Origin: Rhodospirillales bacterium 70-18
Lineage (GTDB): Bacteria; Pseudomonadota; Alphaproteobacteria; Acetobacterales; Acetobacteraceae
Assembly: GCA_001899585.1 (NCBI GenBank)
Contig: MKWE01000031.1
Coordinates: 416,390 to 480,389, forward strand
Length of the DNA stretch: 64,000 nucleotides
Direction of reading: 5' to 3'
Shown here: positions 37,010 through 46,021 of the stretch, piece after piece
Layout of the letters: the number at the start of each line of letters is the position of its first letter
Numbering within the stretch: the stretch's first letter is position 1
Program-made: the position numbers and the translations under genes
The notes under the pieces: model-generated
What the model was told of the DNA's origin: nothing
The model's database searches: none
Seen by the model: only the letters and a program-made list of their open reading frames with translations

Positions 37010-38116
37010 ATGAGCATCCTGACAGTCGGGGTTGGCCAGGCCTATACCTCGCTCGGCGCCGCGGTCGCCGCCTCGTCCAGCTTCGACACGATCAACGTGC
37101 TGGCCGGCGACTACCATGACGACTTCACTACCATCACCCATGCGCTGACCATCAACGGCATCGGCGGCCTGGCGCATTTCATCGCCGACAGCGCGCCGCC
37201 GAACGGCAAGGCCATCATGACGGTCGGTGCCGACCTCACCATCGACCATCTGGAGTTCTCCGGCGCCGCGGTGTCCAGCGGCAACGGCGCCGGCATCCGC
37301 TACCAGGGCGGCCAGCTGACCATCAACAATTCCTGGTTCCACAACAACCAGGAGGGGCTGCTGGCCGGCGCGGTCGCGGGCGGCACGATCAGCATCGACC
37401 ACTCGGAATTCGACCACAACGGCACCGGCGACGGCCTTACCCACAACCTCTATGTCAGCAACATCGCCACGCTCACCGTCACCAACAGCTATTTCCACGA
37501 CGTCAGCGCCGGCCACGAAATCAAGAGCCGCGCCCAGGCCACCATCCTCACCGGCAACCGCATCCAGGACGGGCCGAACCTGTCGGCCAGCTATTCGGTG
37601 GACCTGCCCGATGGCGGGGCGGCCACCATCACCGGCAACGTCATCGAGAAGGGCGTGCTGGCGCAGAACACGACGTTCATCCATATCGGCGGCGAGGCGA
37701 ACCCGTCCTATCCCAACACCGCGCTGACGCTGTCCGGCAATACGGTGATCAACGACCTGGCGTCCGGCACGCCCTTGCTGGTGCGCAACGCCACCGTGGT
37801 CGGCGGCAGCCCGGTCACCGTCGGCATCACCGGCAACACGCTGTATGGGCTCCAACCCGCCGAGCTGACCAACGGGCCGGTGCTGGCGGACAACAACAGC
37901 TTCCTGGCGCTGCCCGGCCCGGCGCTGGACACCAGCCATCCCTGGGACGGAAGCGCCCCCGCGACGGTGCCGGAGCCGTTCTCGGCCGCCATCCTGCTGC
38001 CGGCGCTGGCTATCGCCGCCGTGCTGCGCCGCCGCCACGCCCGTCGATTGGTATCGGGGCGGCGGGTGGCGAGCGCAACGCTGCCCGGCGCACCGCGCAT
38101 GCACGCGGCATGGTAA
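37010..38116 (+). CDS. PEP-CTERM protein with right-handed beta-helix, lacking a signal peptide
   Basis: A 368-residue protein, candidate substrate of the exosortase in this window. Residues ~1-310 are repeats rich in T-I-x-N/G (LTINNSWFHNN, ITGNVIEKG, LSGNTVIND), typical of a right-handed parallel beta-helix as in pectate-lyase-like folds. The sorting signal is VPEP (320-323), a hydrophobic stretch (AAILLPALAIAAVL) and an Arg cluster (RRRHARR, 340-346), followed by 22 unexpected residues. The N-terminus (MSILTVGVGQAYTSL) enters the helix directly with no signal peptide; an in-frame TAG seven codons upstream and GGAGG before the ATG make the start firm. Confidence 0.9.
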   Translation: MSILTVGVGQAYTSLGAAVAASSSFDTINVLAGDYHDDFTTITHALTINGIGGLAHFIADSAPPNGKAIMTVGADLTIDHLEFSGAAVSSGNGAGIRYQGGQLTINNSWFHNNQEGLLAGAVAGGTISIDHSEFDHNGTGDGLTHNLYVSNIATLTVTNSYFHDVSAGHEIKSRAQATILTGNRIQDGPNLSASYSVDLPDGGAATITGNVIEKGVLAQNTTFIHIGGEANPSYPNTALTLSGNTVINDLASGTPLLVRNATVVGGSPVTVGITGNTLYGLQPAELTNGPVLADNNSFLALPGPALDTSHPWDGSAPATVPEPFSAAILLPALAIAAVLRRRHARRLVSGRRVASATLPGAPRMHAAW

Positions 38117-38145
38117 CAGATACCTAACACTGCTTATTATCGACC

Positions 38146-38161
38146 GGGTGATCGATCACCC
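38146..38161. promoter_or_regulatory. Perfect 16-bp palindrome over the marR start codon
   Basis: GGGTGATCGATCACCC reads the same on both strands and includes the GTG start at 38148-38150. MarR proteins bind palindromes of this size, so this is a good candidate autoregulatory operator. A TATTAT hexamer at 38135-38140 is placed so that transcription could start at or very near the GTG, giving a leaderless message that bound MarR would block. The promoter reading is inference. Confidence 0.6.
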
Positions 38162-38606
38162 TGACCTGCTGTTCATGCTGCACGACGTGGCGCGCCAGTT
38201 GCGCCTGGACTCGGACCGGCGTGCGCGCGCCCACGGCATGACGCGCGCGCAATGGATCATCCTGGTGCGCCTCGAATCCCAGCCCGGCCTCTCCCAGAAG
38301 GAGCTGGCCGAGATCCTGGAGGTCGAACCGATCACCGTCGCCCGCCTGATCGACCGGCTGGAGGATCGCGGCATGGTCGAACGCCGCGGCGACCCGGCCG
38401 ACCGGCGCGTCTGGCGGCTGCACCTGCTGCCGCCGGCCGAGCCGGTGCTCCGCGACATCCATGCCGAGCGCGAGGATCTGCGCCGGCTGGTCTCCGCCGG
38501 CATCGATGCCGGCACGCTGCACACCATCAACGCCGGGCTCGCCCGCATGAAGGCCAACCTGATGGCCGAATCGCGTGGCCGCGCCCTGGAACGGGACGTC
38601 GCCTGA
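38148..38606 (+). CDS. MarR-family transcriptional regulator
   Basis: A 152-residue winged-helix regulator. The core shows ARAHGMTRAQWIILVRLESQPGLSQKELAE, the recognition helix VEPITVARLIDRLEDRGMVER, and the wing RRGDPADRRVWRLHLL with the conserved D-x-R. MarR proteins usually repress adjacent efflux genes until a small aromatic ligand binds. The EmrA-like adaptor follows in one base and three pump genes follow, fitting that role. The GTG at 38148 lies within a perfect palindrome and lacks a ribosome-binding site, suggesting a leaderless transcript; an ATG at 38175 is an alternative. Confidence 0.9.
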   Translation: MIDHPDLLFMLHDVARQLRLDSDRRARAHGMTRAQWIILVRLESQPGLSQKELAEILEVEPITVARLIDRLEDRGMVERRGDPADRRVWRLHLLPPAEPVLRDIHAEREDLRRLVSAGIDAGTLHTINAGLARMKANLMAESRGRALERDVA

Positions 38607-38607
38607 C

Positions 38608-39726
38608 ATGTCGCAAGCCACCGCTGCCCCGCAATCCCCGATCGCCGTCCCGCGCGAGACGGTGATGGAGCCCTCGCGCGTCACCGCGCGCTATCGCCGC
38701 AAGGTGCTGCGCCCGCTGCTGATGCTGGGCGGCATCGTGGTGGTGGCGATCGGCGCCCTGTTCTACTGGGTGAACGGCGGCCGCTACGTATCGATCGACA
38801 ACGCCTATGTCCGCGCCGCCAAGCTCGCCGTCGCCACCGACGTCTCCGGCATCGTGCAGGAGGTGGACGTGAAGGAGGGCCAGGCCGTCCACAAGGGCGA
38901 AGTGCTGTTCCGCCTCGACCCGCGCCCCTTCCAGATCGCGCTGGACGGCGCCAAGGCCAACCTCGCCCAGGTCGGCCTGTCGGTGGACGCGATGAAGCGC
39001 GACTACCAGCGCATGCTGCGCGACGTGGACGCCAAGCAGGCGCAGGTCCAGTCCGACCAGGCCGCCTTCGACCGCTATGCCAGCCTGGTGAAGGGCGGCA
39101 GCGTCACCCGCGCCGACTACGACGACGCCCGCTTCCGCCTCGCCTCCAACAAGGCGGCGGTGGAAGGGCTGAAGGAGCAGGCGCAGGTCCAGCTCGCCCG
39201 CCTCGGCGGCAACCCGGACGCCAACCCCACCGCCATGCCGCAATACCGCGAGGCGCTGGCCCGCGTGGAGGAGGCGCAGCGCCAGCTCGACCATACCGTG
39301 GTCAAGGCGCCGTTCGCCGGCGTGGTCACCCAGGTCGAATCGCTGCAGCCCGGCCAGTACCTGGCCGCCGCCACCGCCGCCTTCGGCCTGGTCTCCACCG
39401 AGCGCGTCTGGGTCGAGGCCAGCCCGAAGGAAACCGACCTCACCTACGTCACCCCCGGCGACAAGGTCGATGTCACGGTGGACACCTATCCCGGCCGCGT
39501 CTGGCCCGGCGTGGTGCAGAGCATCGCGCCCAACACCGGCTCCGAGTTCTCGGTGCTGCCGGCGCAGAACGCCTCGGGCAACTGGGTCAAGGTGGTGCAG
39601 CGCATCCCGCTGCGCGTGCAGGTGGAGCGCAAGCCCGGCGACCCCGACCTGCGCGCTGGCATGAGCGTGGTGGTGGATATCGACACCGGCCACGTCCGCC
39701 ACCTGTCCGACCTCTTCGGGCACTGA
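38608..39726 (+). CDS. EmrA/HlyD-type efflux adaptor (membrane fusion protein)
   Basis: A 372-residue periplasmic adaptor anchored by one helix (about 33-52, LMLGGIVVVAIGALFYWVNG). The lipoyl-like half-motifs (VATDVSGIVQEVDVKEGQAV and VKAPFAGVVTQVESLQPGQY) flank a coiled-coil hairpin of about 130 residues, and a beta-barrel domain follows. It would link an inner-membrane EmrB-type pump with an outer-membrane channel. The ATG at 38608 lies one base after the marR stop. It is the only adaptor gene for the three DHA2 pumps behind it, and no TolC-like gene is nearby. Confidence 0.92.
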   Translation: MSQATAAPQSPIAVPRETVMEPSRVTARYRRKVLRPLLMLGGIVVVAIGALFYWVNGGRYVSIDNAYVRAAKLAVATDVSGIVQEVDVKEGQAVHKGEVLFRLDPRPFQIALDGAKANLAQVGLSVDAMKRDYQRMLRDVDAKQAQVQSDQAAFDRYASLVKGGSVTRADYDDARFRLASNKAAVEGLKEQAQVQLARLGGNPDANPTAMPQYREALARVEEAQRQLDHTVVKAPFAGVVTQVESLQPGQYLAAATAAFGLVSTERVWVEASPKETDLTYVTPGDKVDVTVDTYPGRVWPGVVQSIAPNTGSEFSVLPAQNASGNWVKVVQRIPLRVQVERKPGDPDLRAGMSVVVDIDTGHVRHLSDLFGH

Positions 39727-39733
39727 CGGCGCC

Positions 39734-41350
39734 ATGTCCGGGGCGGTGGGGACGGGGGCGGCAGGACCGGCCGCGGGCTTCACCGCCAGCACCCAGGTGG
39801 TGCCCCACCGCGCCCTGCTGACCGGCTGCGCCATGACGGCGACGCTGATGCAGATCCTGGATTCCACCATCGCCAACGTCGCCCTGCCCTATATGCAGGG
39901 CAGCCTGAACACCACTTTCGACCAGGTCACCTGGGTGCTGACCTCCTACGTCATCACCTCGGCGATCATGACCGCGCCGGTCGGCTGGATGGCGCAGCGC
40001 TACGGCCGCAAGAACCTGTTCATGGTCTGCATCGTCGGCTTCACCGCCACCTCCATGCTGTGCGGGGCGGCGCAGTCGCTGGAGGAGATGGTGGTGTTCC
40101 GCGTGCTCCAGGGCGCCTTCGGGGCGGCCCTGGCGCCGCTGTCCCAGGCCACCATGCTGGACATCTACCCCTTCGAGCAGCGCGCCCACGCCATGGCGAT
40201 CTTCGGCATGGGCATCATGATCGGCCCGATCATGGGCCCCACCCTGGGCGGCTACCTCACCGAGGCGTTCAACTGGCGCTGGGTGTTCTACGTCAACCTG
40301 CCCTTCGGCATCGTCGCCCTCACCGGCATCGCCCTGTTCATGCCGAAAACCCCGGTGAAGGCCGAGCTGCGGTTCGACTGGACCGGCTTCGCGGTGCTGG
40401 CGCTAGGCGTGGGCAGCCTGCAGATGATGCTCGACCGCGGCCAGAGCCAGGACTGGCTCAACTCGCCGGAGATCATCACCGAGGCGGTGCTGGCCGGCCT
40501 CGGCCTGTACCTGTTCATGGTGCACATGTTCACCGCCGAGAAGCCGTTCCTGCCGCCGGCGCTGTTCCGCGACCGCAACTTCGCCGCCGCCTGCCTGATG
40601 ATGTTCTGCACCGGCACGATCATGATGGCGACCTCCGCCCTGCTGGCGCCGTTCCTGCAAAACCTGGCCGGCTACCCGGTGGCCGATGCCGGCCGCGCCA
40701 TGGCCCCGCGCGGCTTCGGCACCATGGCGGCGATGCTGCTGGCCAGCCGGCTGGGCGGGCGCTGGGTGGACCAGCGCAAGCTGATGGCCTTCGGCCTGCT
40801 GCTGCTGGGCGCCACCCTGCATTTCATGAGCACCTGGTCGCCGGATATGAGCGAGCGGCAGATGGTGCTGACCCTCATCACCCAGGGCTTCGCCATGGGC
40901 TTCATCTTCAATCCGATGACGGTGATGGCCTTCGCCACCCTGCCGCCCTCGCTGCGCGGCGACGCGGCGGCGATGCAGAACCTCTCGCGCAACATCGGGG
41001 CTGCGATCGGCATCTCCGTCACCTCGTTCATGCTGACGCGCAGCACCCAGGTCTCGCACGCCGACATGGCCGCCGGCATCAACCCGTTCAACCGCCTGCT
41101 CCAGGGCCACGACGCGATCGGCCGCCTGCTCGACCCGGCGACCACCCACGGCGCCGAGCGGCTGGCGCAGATGATCGACCGGCAGGCGCAAATCATCGCT
41201 TTCAGCAACGATTTCCGGATGATGACCTTCGTGGTGATCCCGCCGCTGCTGCTGCTGTTCTTCATGCGCCGCCCCGGCGCGCCGCCGCGCGACCCGGTGG
41301 CGCCTGTCCCGCGTGCCGCCCCGGCCCCGGCCCCGGCCGGTGCCGACTAG
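39734..41350 (+). CDS. EmrB/QacA-type (DHA2) drug efflux pump, copy 1
   Basis: A 538-residue 14-helix major facilitator pump that expels drugs using the proton gradient. The DHA2 signature LDSTIANVALPYMQGS lies in helix 1; the motif A-like GRKNLFM lies after helix 2, and the motif C-like GPIMGPTLGGYLTE in helix 5. It begins 7 bp after the adaptor gene. Its longer N-terminus (about 30 residues before the homologous start) and the C-terminal Pro/Ala tail distinguish it from the next two copies. Confidence 0.93.
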   Translation: MSGAVGTGAAGPAAGFTASTQVVPHRALLTGCAMTATLMQILDSTIANVALPYMQGSLNTTFDQVTWVLTSYVITSAIMTAPVGWMAQRYGRKNLFMVCIVGFTATSMLCGAAQSLEEMVVFRVLQGAFGAALAPLSQATMLDIYPFEQRAHAMAIFGMGIMIGPIMGPTLGGYLTEAFNWRWVFYVNLPFGIVALTGIALFMPKTPVKAELRFDWTGFAVLALGVGSLQMMLDRGQSQDWLNSPEIITEAVLAGLGLYLFMVHMFTAEKPFLPPALFRDRNFAAACLMMFCTGTIMMATSALLAPFLQNLAGYPVADAGRAMAPRGFGTMAAMLLASRLGGRWVDQRKLMAFGLLLLGATLHFMSTWSPDMSERQMVLTLITQGFAMGFIFNPMTVMAFATLPPSLRGDAAAMQNLSRNIGAAIGISVTSFMLTRSTQVSHADMAAGINPFNRLLQGHDAIGRLLDPATTHGAERLAQMIDRQAQIIAFSNDFRMMTFVVIPPLLLLFFMRRPGAPPRDPVAPVPRAAPAPAPAGAD

Positions 41351-41385
41351 GCGGCGATGACCGGGCCCTCCATGAGCGAGCCTCC

Positions 41386-42915
41386 ATGACCGAGCCGGCG
41401 GTCCGCCATCGCGCCCTGCTCACCGGCTGCGCCATGACGGCGACGCTGATGCAGGTGCTGGATTCCACCATCGCCAACGTCGCCTTGCCCTACATGCAGG
41501 GCAGCCTGAACACCACCATCGACCAGGTCACCTGGGTGCTGACCTCCTACGTCATCGCCTCGGCCATCATGACCGCCCCGGTCGGCTGGATGGCGGTGCG
41601 CTACGGCCGCAAGAACCTGTTCATGGTCTGCATCGTCGGCTTCACCATCACCTCGATGATGTGCGGCGCCGCCCAGTCGCTGGAACAGATGGTCGCCTTC
41701 CGCGTGCTGCAAGGCGTCTGCGGCGCCGCCCTGGTGCCGCTGTCGCAGGCGGTGATGGTCGATATCTACCCCGCCGAACAGCGCGCCCACGCCATGGCGA
41801 TCTTCGGCATGGGGGTGATGATCGGCCCCATCCTCGGCCCCACCCTGGGCGGCTATCTCACCGAGGCGTTCAACTGGCGCTGGGTGTTCTACGTCAACCT
41901 GCCCTTCGGCATCATCGCCCTCACCGGCATCGCCCTGTTCATGCCCACCACCCCCCTCAAGCCCGAGCTGCGGTTCGACTGGACCGGGTTCTCCGTGCTG
42001 GCGCTGGGCGTGGGCAGCATGCAGCTGCTGCTGGACCGCGGCCAGGGCGAGGACTGGTTCAATTCCGGCGAGATCGTCGCCGAGGCGGTGGTGGCCGGCC
42101 TCGGCCTCTATCTGTTCGCCGTGCACATGGCCACCGCCGAGCGCCCCTTCGTGCCCCCGGCCCTCTTCCGCGACCGCAACTTCACCGCCGCCATGCTGAT
42201 GATGTTCGTCACCAACACGGTGATGATGGCCAGCTCCGCCCTGCTGGCGCCCTACCTGCAAAACCTGTCCGGCTACCCGGTGGCCGAAACCGGCCGGCTG
42301 CTGGCCCCGCGCGGCGCCGGCACCATGGTGGCGATGCTGCTCGCCAGCCGCCTCGGCGGGCGGGTGGACCAGCGCAAGATCATCGCCCTCGGCCTGGTGC
42401 TGCTCGGCGCCACGCTGCACGACATGAGTACCTGGACCCCCGACATCGCCGACACCCGCCTGCTCACGGTGCTCCTCATCCAGGGTTTCGCCATGGGCTG
42501 CATCTGGAACCCGATGACGGTGATCTCCTTCTCCACCCTGCCCGCCCAGTTGCGCAGCGACGCCGCCGCCATGCAGAGCCTGGCGCGCAATATCGGCTCG
42601 GCGATCGGCATCTCGGTCACCGCCTTCACCCTGGCGCGCGGCATCCAGGCCTCGCATGCCGGTCTGTCGGCCGGCATCACCCCGTTCAACCGGCTGTTCC
42701 AGGGCAACACCCCGGTATCGCACTGGCTGGACCCGCTCAGCAGCCACGGCGCCCACCGGCTGGACGCGATGATCAACCGCGAGGCGCTCATCATCGCCTA
42801 CAGCAACGATTTCCTGATGATGTCCTTCGTGGCGGTGCCGTCCCTGCTGCTCCTGCTGCTGATGCGGGCCCCCGCCCGCGCCACGCCGGCGGCCATGCCG
42901 GTGGCGGCGGATTAG
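41386..42915 (+). CDS. EmrB/QacA-type (DHA2) drug efflux pump, copy 2
   Basis: A 509-residue DHA2 pump almost identical in layout to its upstream neighbour, sharing long runs such as LDSTIANVALPYMQGSLNTT and FNWRWVFYVNLPFGI. The start at 41386 follows directly on the homologous segment HRALLTGCAMTATLMQ. Nucleotide similarity between copies 1 and 2 is obvious along most of their length, so this is a tandem duplication. It lacks one residue pair seen in copy 1 (GGRVDQRK against GGRWVDQRK). It probably shares the EmrA-like adaptor. Confidence 0.93.
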   Translation: MTEPAVRHRALLTGCAMTATLMQVLDSTIANVALPYMQGSLNTTIDQVTWVLTSYVIASAIMTAPVGWMAVRYGRKNLFMVCIVGFTITSMMCGAAQSLEQMVAFRVLQGVCGAALVPLSQAVMVDIYPAEQRAHAMAIFGMGVMIGPILGPTLGGYLTEAFNWRWVFYVNLPFGIIALTGIALFMPTTPLKPELRFDWTGFSVLALGVGSMQLLLDRGQGEDWFNSGEIVAEAVVAGLGLYLFAVHMATAERPFVPPALFRDRNFTAAMLMMFVTNTVMMASSALLAPYLQNLSGYPVAETGRLLAPRGAGTMVAMLLASRLGGRVDQRKIIALGLVLLGATLHDMSTWTPDIADTRLLTVLLIQGFAMGCIWNPMTVISFSTLPAQLRSDAAAMQSLARNIGSAIGISVTAFTLARGIQASHAGLSAGITPFNRLFQGNTPVSHWLDPLSSHGAHRLDAMINREALIIAYSNDFLMMSFVAVPSLLLLLLMRAPARATPAAMPVAAD

Positions 42916-43028
42916 GGCGGAAACCGCCGCCCGCAAGACCCGCCCGCGCGCAAGGCTGACCGGCAGGGCGGCGCTTGCGTGCACCGCAGCATCTCGTAAT
43001 ATGCCATCACAATAACGCAGCTTATCAT

Positions 43029-44579
43029 ATGCAAGATGACCAATCGATGACGGGCGCGGCGCCCGGGCGCCGCAACCTGCTGACCGTGTGCCTGATGGTG
43101 GCGACGCTGATGCAGGCGCTCGACTCCACCATCGCCAACGTGGCGCTGCCCTACATGCAGGGCAGCCTGTCGACCACGGCCGACCAGATCACCTGGGTCC
43201 TCACCAGCTACGTGGTGGCCGCCGCCATCATGACGGCCCCGGTCGGCTGGCTGGCCTCCCGCTTCGGCCGCAAGAACTTCTTCGCCGCCTGCCTGGTCGG
43301 CTTCACCGTCACCTCGATGATGTGCGGCGCCGCCCAGTCGCTGGAGCAGATGGTCGCCTTCCGCCTCATGCAGGGCGTCTGCGGCGCCGCCCTGGTGCCG
43401 CTGTCGCAATCCACCATGATGGACATCTACCCCGTGCAGCAGCGCGGCTCGGCGATGGCGATCTGGGGCATGGGGGTGATGGTCGGCCCGATCCTCGGCC
43501 CCACCCTCGGCGGCTACCTCACCAACGTCTACAACTGGCGCTGGGTGTTCTACGTCAACCTGCCCTTCGGCGTGCTGGCGGTCACCGGCCTGCTGATCCT
43601 CATGCCCAAGGCGCCGGTCAACAAGGAGATGCGTTTCGACTGGACCGGCTTCGGCGTGCTGGCGCTGGGCATCGGCGCGCTGCAGATGATGCTGGACCGC
43701 GGGCTGAGCCAGGACTGGTTCAACTCCCGCGAAGTCATCATCGAGGCGGTGCTGGCCGGCCTCGGCACCTACCTGTTCCTGGTCCACCTTGCCACCGCCC
43801 CGCGCCCGTTCATCCCGCCGGTGATCTTCCGCGACCTGAATTTCGTCATGGCGATGCTGATGATGTTCGCCGTCGGCATGGTGCTGCTGGCCAGTTCCGC
43901 CCTGCTGGCGCCGTACCTGCAAAACCTGGCCGGCTACCCGGTGGAGGATGCCGGCCTGCTGCTGGCGCCGCGCGGCCTGGGCACCATGATCGCCATGATG
44001 ATCGCCGGCCGCCTGGCCTCCCGCGTGGACCCGCGCAAGCTGATGGGCGTGGGCCTGGTGCTGCTCACCTGGTCGCTCTATGCCATGAGCAGCTGGACGC
44101 CGGATGTGCCGGAATGGGACCTGGTGGCGGTCACCATGGTGCAGGGTGCGGGGCTCGGCTTCGTGTTCATCCCCCTCCAGGTGGTCGGCTTCGCCACCCT
44201 GCCGCCCCTGCTGCGCACCGACGGCAGCGCGCTGCTCAGCCTGGTGCGCAATGTCGGCTCGGCGATCGGCATTTCCGTCACCTCGTTCATGCTGGCCACC
44301 AACCAGCAGAGCGAGCATGCCCGGCTGGCCGAGGTCGCCACCCCCTTCAACCACCTGCTGCACGGCTCGGCGCCGCTGGCCCGCCTGCTCAACCCCGCCA
44401 CCGAGCACGGCGCGGTGCTGCTGGACGGCATGATCAACCGGCAGGCCACCATCATCGCCTACAACGACGACTTCCGCCTGATGATGCTGGCGGCGATCCT
44501 GCCGATGGTGCTGCTGTTCGTCATGCGCCGGCCGGGCGCGCCGAAAGGGCCGGTGGAGGCGCATGCGGTGATGGATTGA
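43029..44579 (+). CDS. EmrB/QacA-type (DHA2) drug efflux pump, copy 3
   Basis: A 516-residue DHA2 pump, more diverged from copies 1 and 2 but with the same blocks (LDSTIANVALPYMQGSLSTT, GPILGPTLGGYLTN, FYVNLPFGVLAVTG). A 113-bp gap with A+T-rich sequence (TAATAT near 43000) precedes it, so it may have its own promoter. An ATG at 43047 (MTGAAPG) is an alternative start. It converges on an SDR gene across a two-hairpin repeat that may terminate both transcripts. Confidence 0.92.
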   Translation: MQDDQSMTGAAPGRRNLLTVCLMVATLMQALDSTIANVALPYMQGSLSTTADQITWVLTSYVVAAAIMTAPVGWLASRFGRKNFFAACLVGFTVTSMMCGAAQSLEQMVAFRLMQGVCGAALVPLSQSTMMDIYPVQQRGSAMAIWGMGVMVGPILGPTLGGYLTNVYNWRWVFYVNLPFGVLAVTGLLILMPKAPVNKEMRFDWTGFGVLALGIGALQMMLDRGLSQDWFNSREVIIEAVLAGLGTYLFLVHLATAPRPFIPPVIFRDLNFVMAMLMMFAVGMVLLASSALLAPYLQNLAGYPVEDAGLLLAPRGLGTMIAMMIAGRLASRVDPRKLMGVGLVLLTWSLYAMSSWTPDVPEWDLVAVTMVQGAGLGFVFIPLQVVGFATLPPLLRTDGSALLSLVRNVGSAIGISVTSFMLATNQQSEHARLAEVATPFNHLLHGSAPLARLLNPATEHGAVLLDGMINRQATIIAYNDDFRLMMLAAILPMVLLFVMRRPGAPKGPVEAHAVMD

Positions 44580-44614
44580 GGGCGGAACGGAGACTCAGGA
44601 TAGACAAGGCAAGT

Positions 44615-44729
44615 CTTCTTTTTGTGAACAAAAAGAAGCAAAAAAACTTTGTTCGCTGGAATCTCCGCGCCATCAGGCGGTACGCACCCAGCGAATAGAA
44701 GTTTTTGGTTCTTTTTTCAAAAAAGAACC
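44615..44729. repeat. Two-hairpin intergenic repeat, copy 2 (best preserved)
   Basis: It has terminal hairpins with 11-bp perfect arms: CTTCTTTTTGT/ACAAAAAGAAG (44615-44638) and GGTTCTTTTTT/AAAAAAGAACC (44707-44729). Inside them lie inverted core sequences CAAAAAAACTTTGTTCGCTGG (reading in) and CCAGCGAATAGAAGTTTTTG (reading out), so the whole element can fold as one long stem with two end loops. It lies between convergent genes, where it could end transcription from both sides. Confidence 0.85.
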
Positions 44730-44735
44730 TCTTTC

Positions 44736-45479
44736 CTACATCACCAGCCCCCCATCCACATGCAGCACCTGCCCGGTCACATACCCGGCCTCCGGCGAGG
44801 CCAGGAAGGCGATCGCGGCGGCCACGTCGTCCGGCAGCCCCAGCCGGCCCAGCGGGATCTTCACCGTGTTGTCCTGGAACGTCCTCGGCCCTAAGGCAGC
44901 GTGCGCGCCCGGGTCCTTGCGGATGAAGCCGGGCGCCACCGCGTTCACCGTCACCCCCGCCGGCGCCAGCTCGATCGCCAGCGCCCGCACCAGCGCCTCC
45001 ATCCCGGCCTTCGCCGCCGCCGAGGCGGGAAAGGTGGTGATGTCGGTGCGGAACACATGCGCCACGAAACTGCTGACGGCCACGATCCGCCCGCCCTGCA
45101 TATGCGCCATCGCCGCGCGGGCCAGCCGCAGGAACCCCCACTGAATCGCGTCCACCGAGCGCGCGAACCCCGCATCGTCCAGCGCCGCCACCGGCGTGCG
45201 GTCGGCGAAGCCGGCGTTGCTCACCACCACGTCCAGCCGCCCGAACCTGGCCATCGCCGCCTGCACCGCCTCCCCGGCGGCCTCCGGCGCGGCCAGGTCG
45301 CCCAGCAGCGTCTCCACCCGCGCCCCCGCCGCCCGGCCCGCCTCGGCCACCGCCGCCAGCCCGGCCGCGTTGGCGCGGGTATGCGCCACGATGCCCACCC
45401 CCGGCCCCGCCATCCGCCGCACCACCGCCGCCCCGATCCCGCTGGCCGCCCCGGTCACCAGCACCACCCGCTCGGCCAT
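44736..45479 (-). CDS. SDR-family oxidoreductase with missing catalytic tyrosine
   Basis: A 247-residue FabG-like SDR. TGAASGIG (9-16) and SNAG (87-90) are normal, S136/S137 stand at the catalytic serine, and K157 is kept. Four residues before the lysine, where the family has tyrosine, is S153 (FPASAAAKAG). The usual hydride-transfer chemistry is therefore doubtful: it may be a non-catalytic paralogue or use another residue. The frame extends upstream to 45608, but the Rossmann fold begins at 45479. It is divergent from an NTF2-like gene. Confidence 0.85.
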   Translation of the reverse strand: MAERVVLVTGAASGIGAAVVRRMAGPGVGIVAHTRANAAGLAAVAEAGRAAGARVETLLGDLAAPEAAGEAVQAAMARFGRLDVVVSNAGFADRTPVAALDDAGFARSVDAIQWGFLRLARAAMAHMQGGRIVAVSSFVAHVFRTDITTFPASAAAKAGMEALVRALAIELAPAGVTVNAVAPGFIRKDPGAHAALGPRTFQDNTVKIPLGRLGLPDDVAAAIAFLASPEAGYVTGQVLHVDGGLVM

Positions 45480-45543
45480 GTCCCACCCCTTGCCCCTGCC
45501 GGCCCCGACGCTAGCCTGTGCCCACACCGGGAGAAAGACCGCC

Positions 45544-46020
45544 ATGGACACCGCCCTGCCCCGCGCCGATGCCGCCGTGGAGGCGCAACTCAAGCTGTGG
45601 CTGACCATCTTCGCTGGCCATGTCCGCGCGGTGGACTACGCCGCCGCCCGGCCGATGTGGCACCCCGGCGTGCTGGCCTTCGGCACCCACCGCGACGTGA
45701 TGGCCGGGCTGGAGACGGCGATCGCCACGCAATGGGACAATGTGTGGCCGAAAACCGCCGAATTCGCCTTCGACCTGGCCGGAACCCAGGTGCTCGCCTC
45801 GCCCGACCGCGCGATGGCCGTCGTGGTCGCGCCCTGGACCAGCGCCGGCTTCCACCCCGACGGCAGCCGCTTCGACCGCCCCGGCCGCGCCACGATGGTG
45901 TTCGACCGCTCCGGCCACCCATCCCTGGCCGGCGGCTGGCGCTGCGTGCATTCGCACCTGTCGCTCAATCGCGGCGTGCCGCAGGCAAGCCATGGGGCCA
46001 GGCCGGTGAAGGGGAGGTAG
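45544..46020 (+). CDS. NTF2-like/SnoaL-type small protein
   Basis: A 158-residue protein with the cone-shaped NTF2-like pattern: an N-terminal helix (AAVEAQLKLWLTIFAGH), MWHPGVLAFGTH, ETAIATQWDNVWP, and a closing beta-sheet with GGWRCVHSHLSLNRGVP. Such domains bind or isomerise small molecules or protect other proteins; DUF4440-like members are common. No catalytic residues can be assigned. The start at 45544 lies 64 bp from the divergent SDR, so they may share a control region. Confidence 0.75.
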   Translation: MDTALPRADAAVEAQLKLWLTIFAGHVRAVDYAAARPMWHPGVLAFGTHRDVMAGLETAIATQWDNVWPKTAEFAFDLAGTQVLASPDRAMAVVVAPWTSAGFHPDGSRFDRPGRATMVFDRSGHPSLAGGWRCVHSHLSLNRGVPQASHGARPVKGR

Positions 46021-46021
46021 G

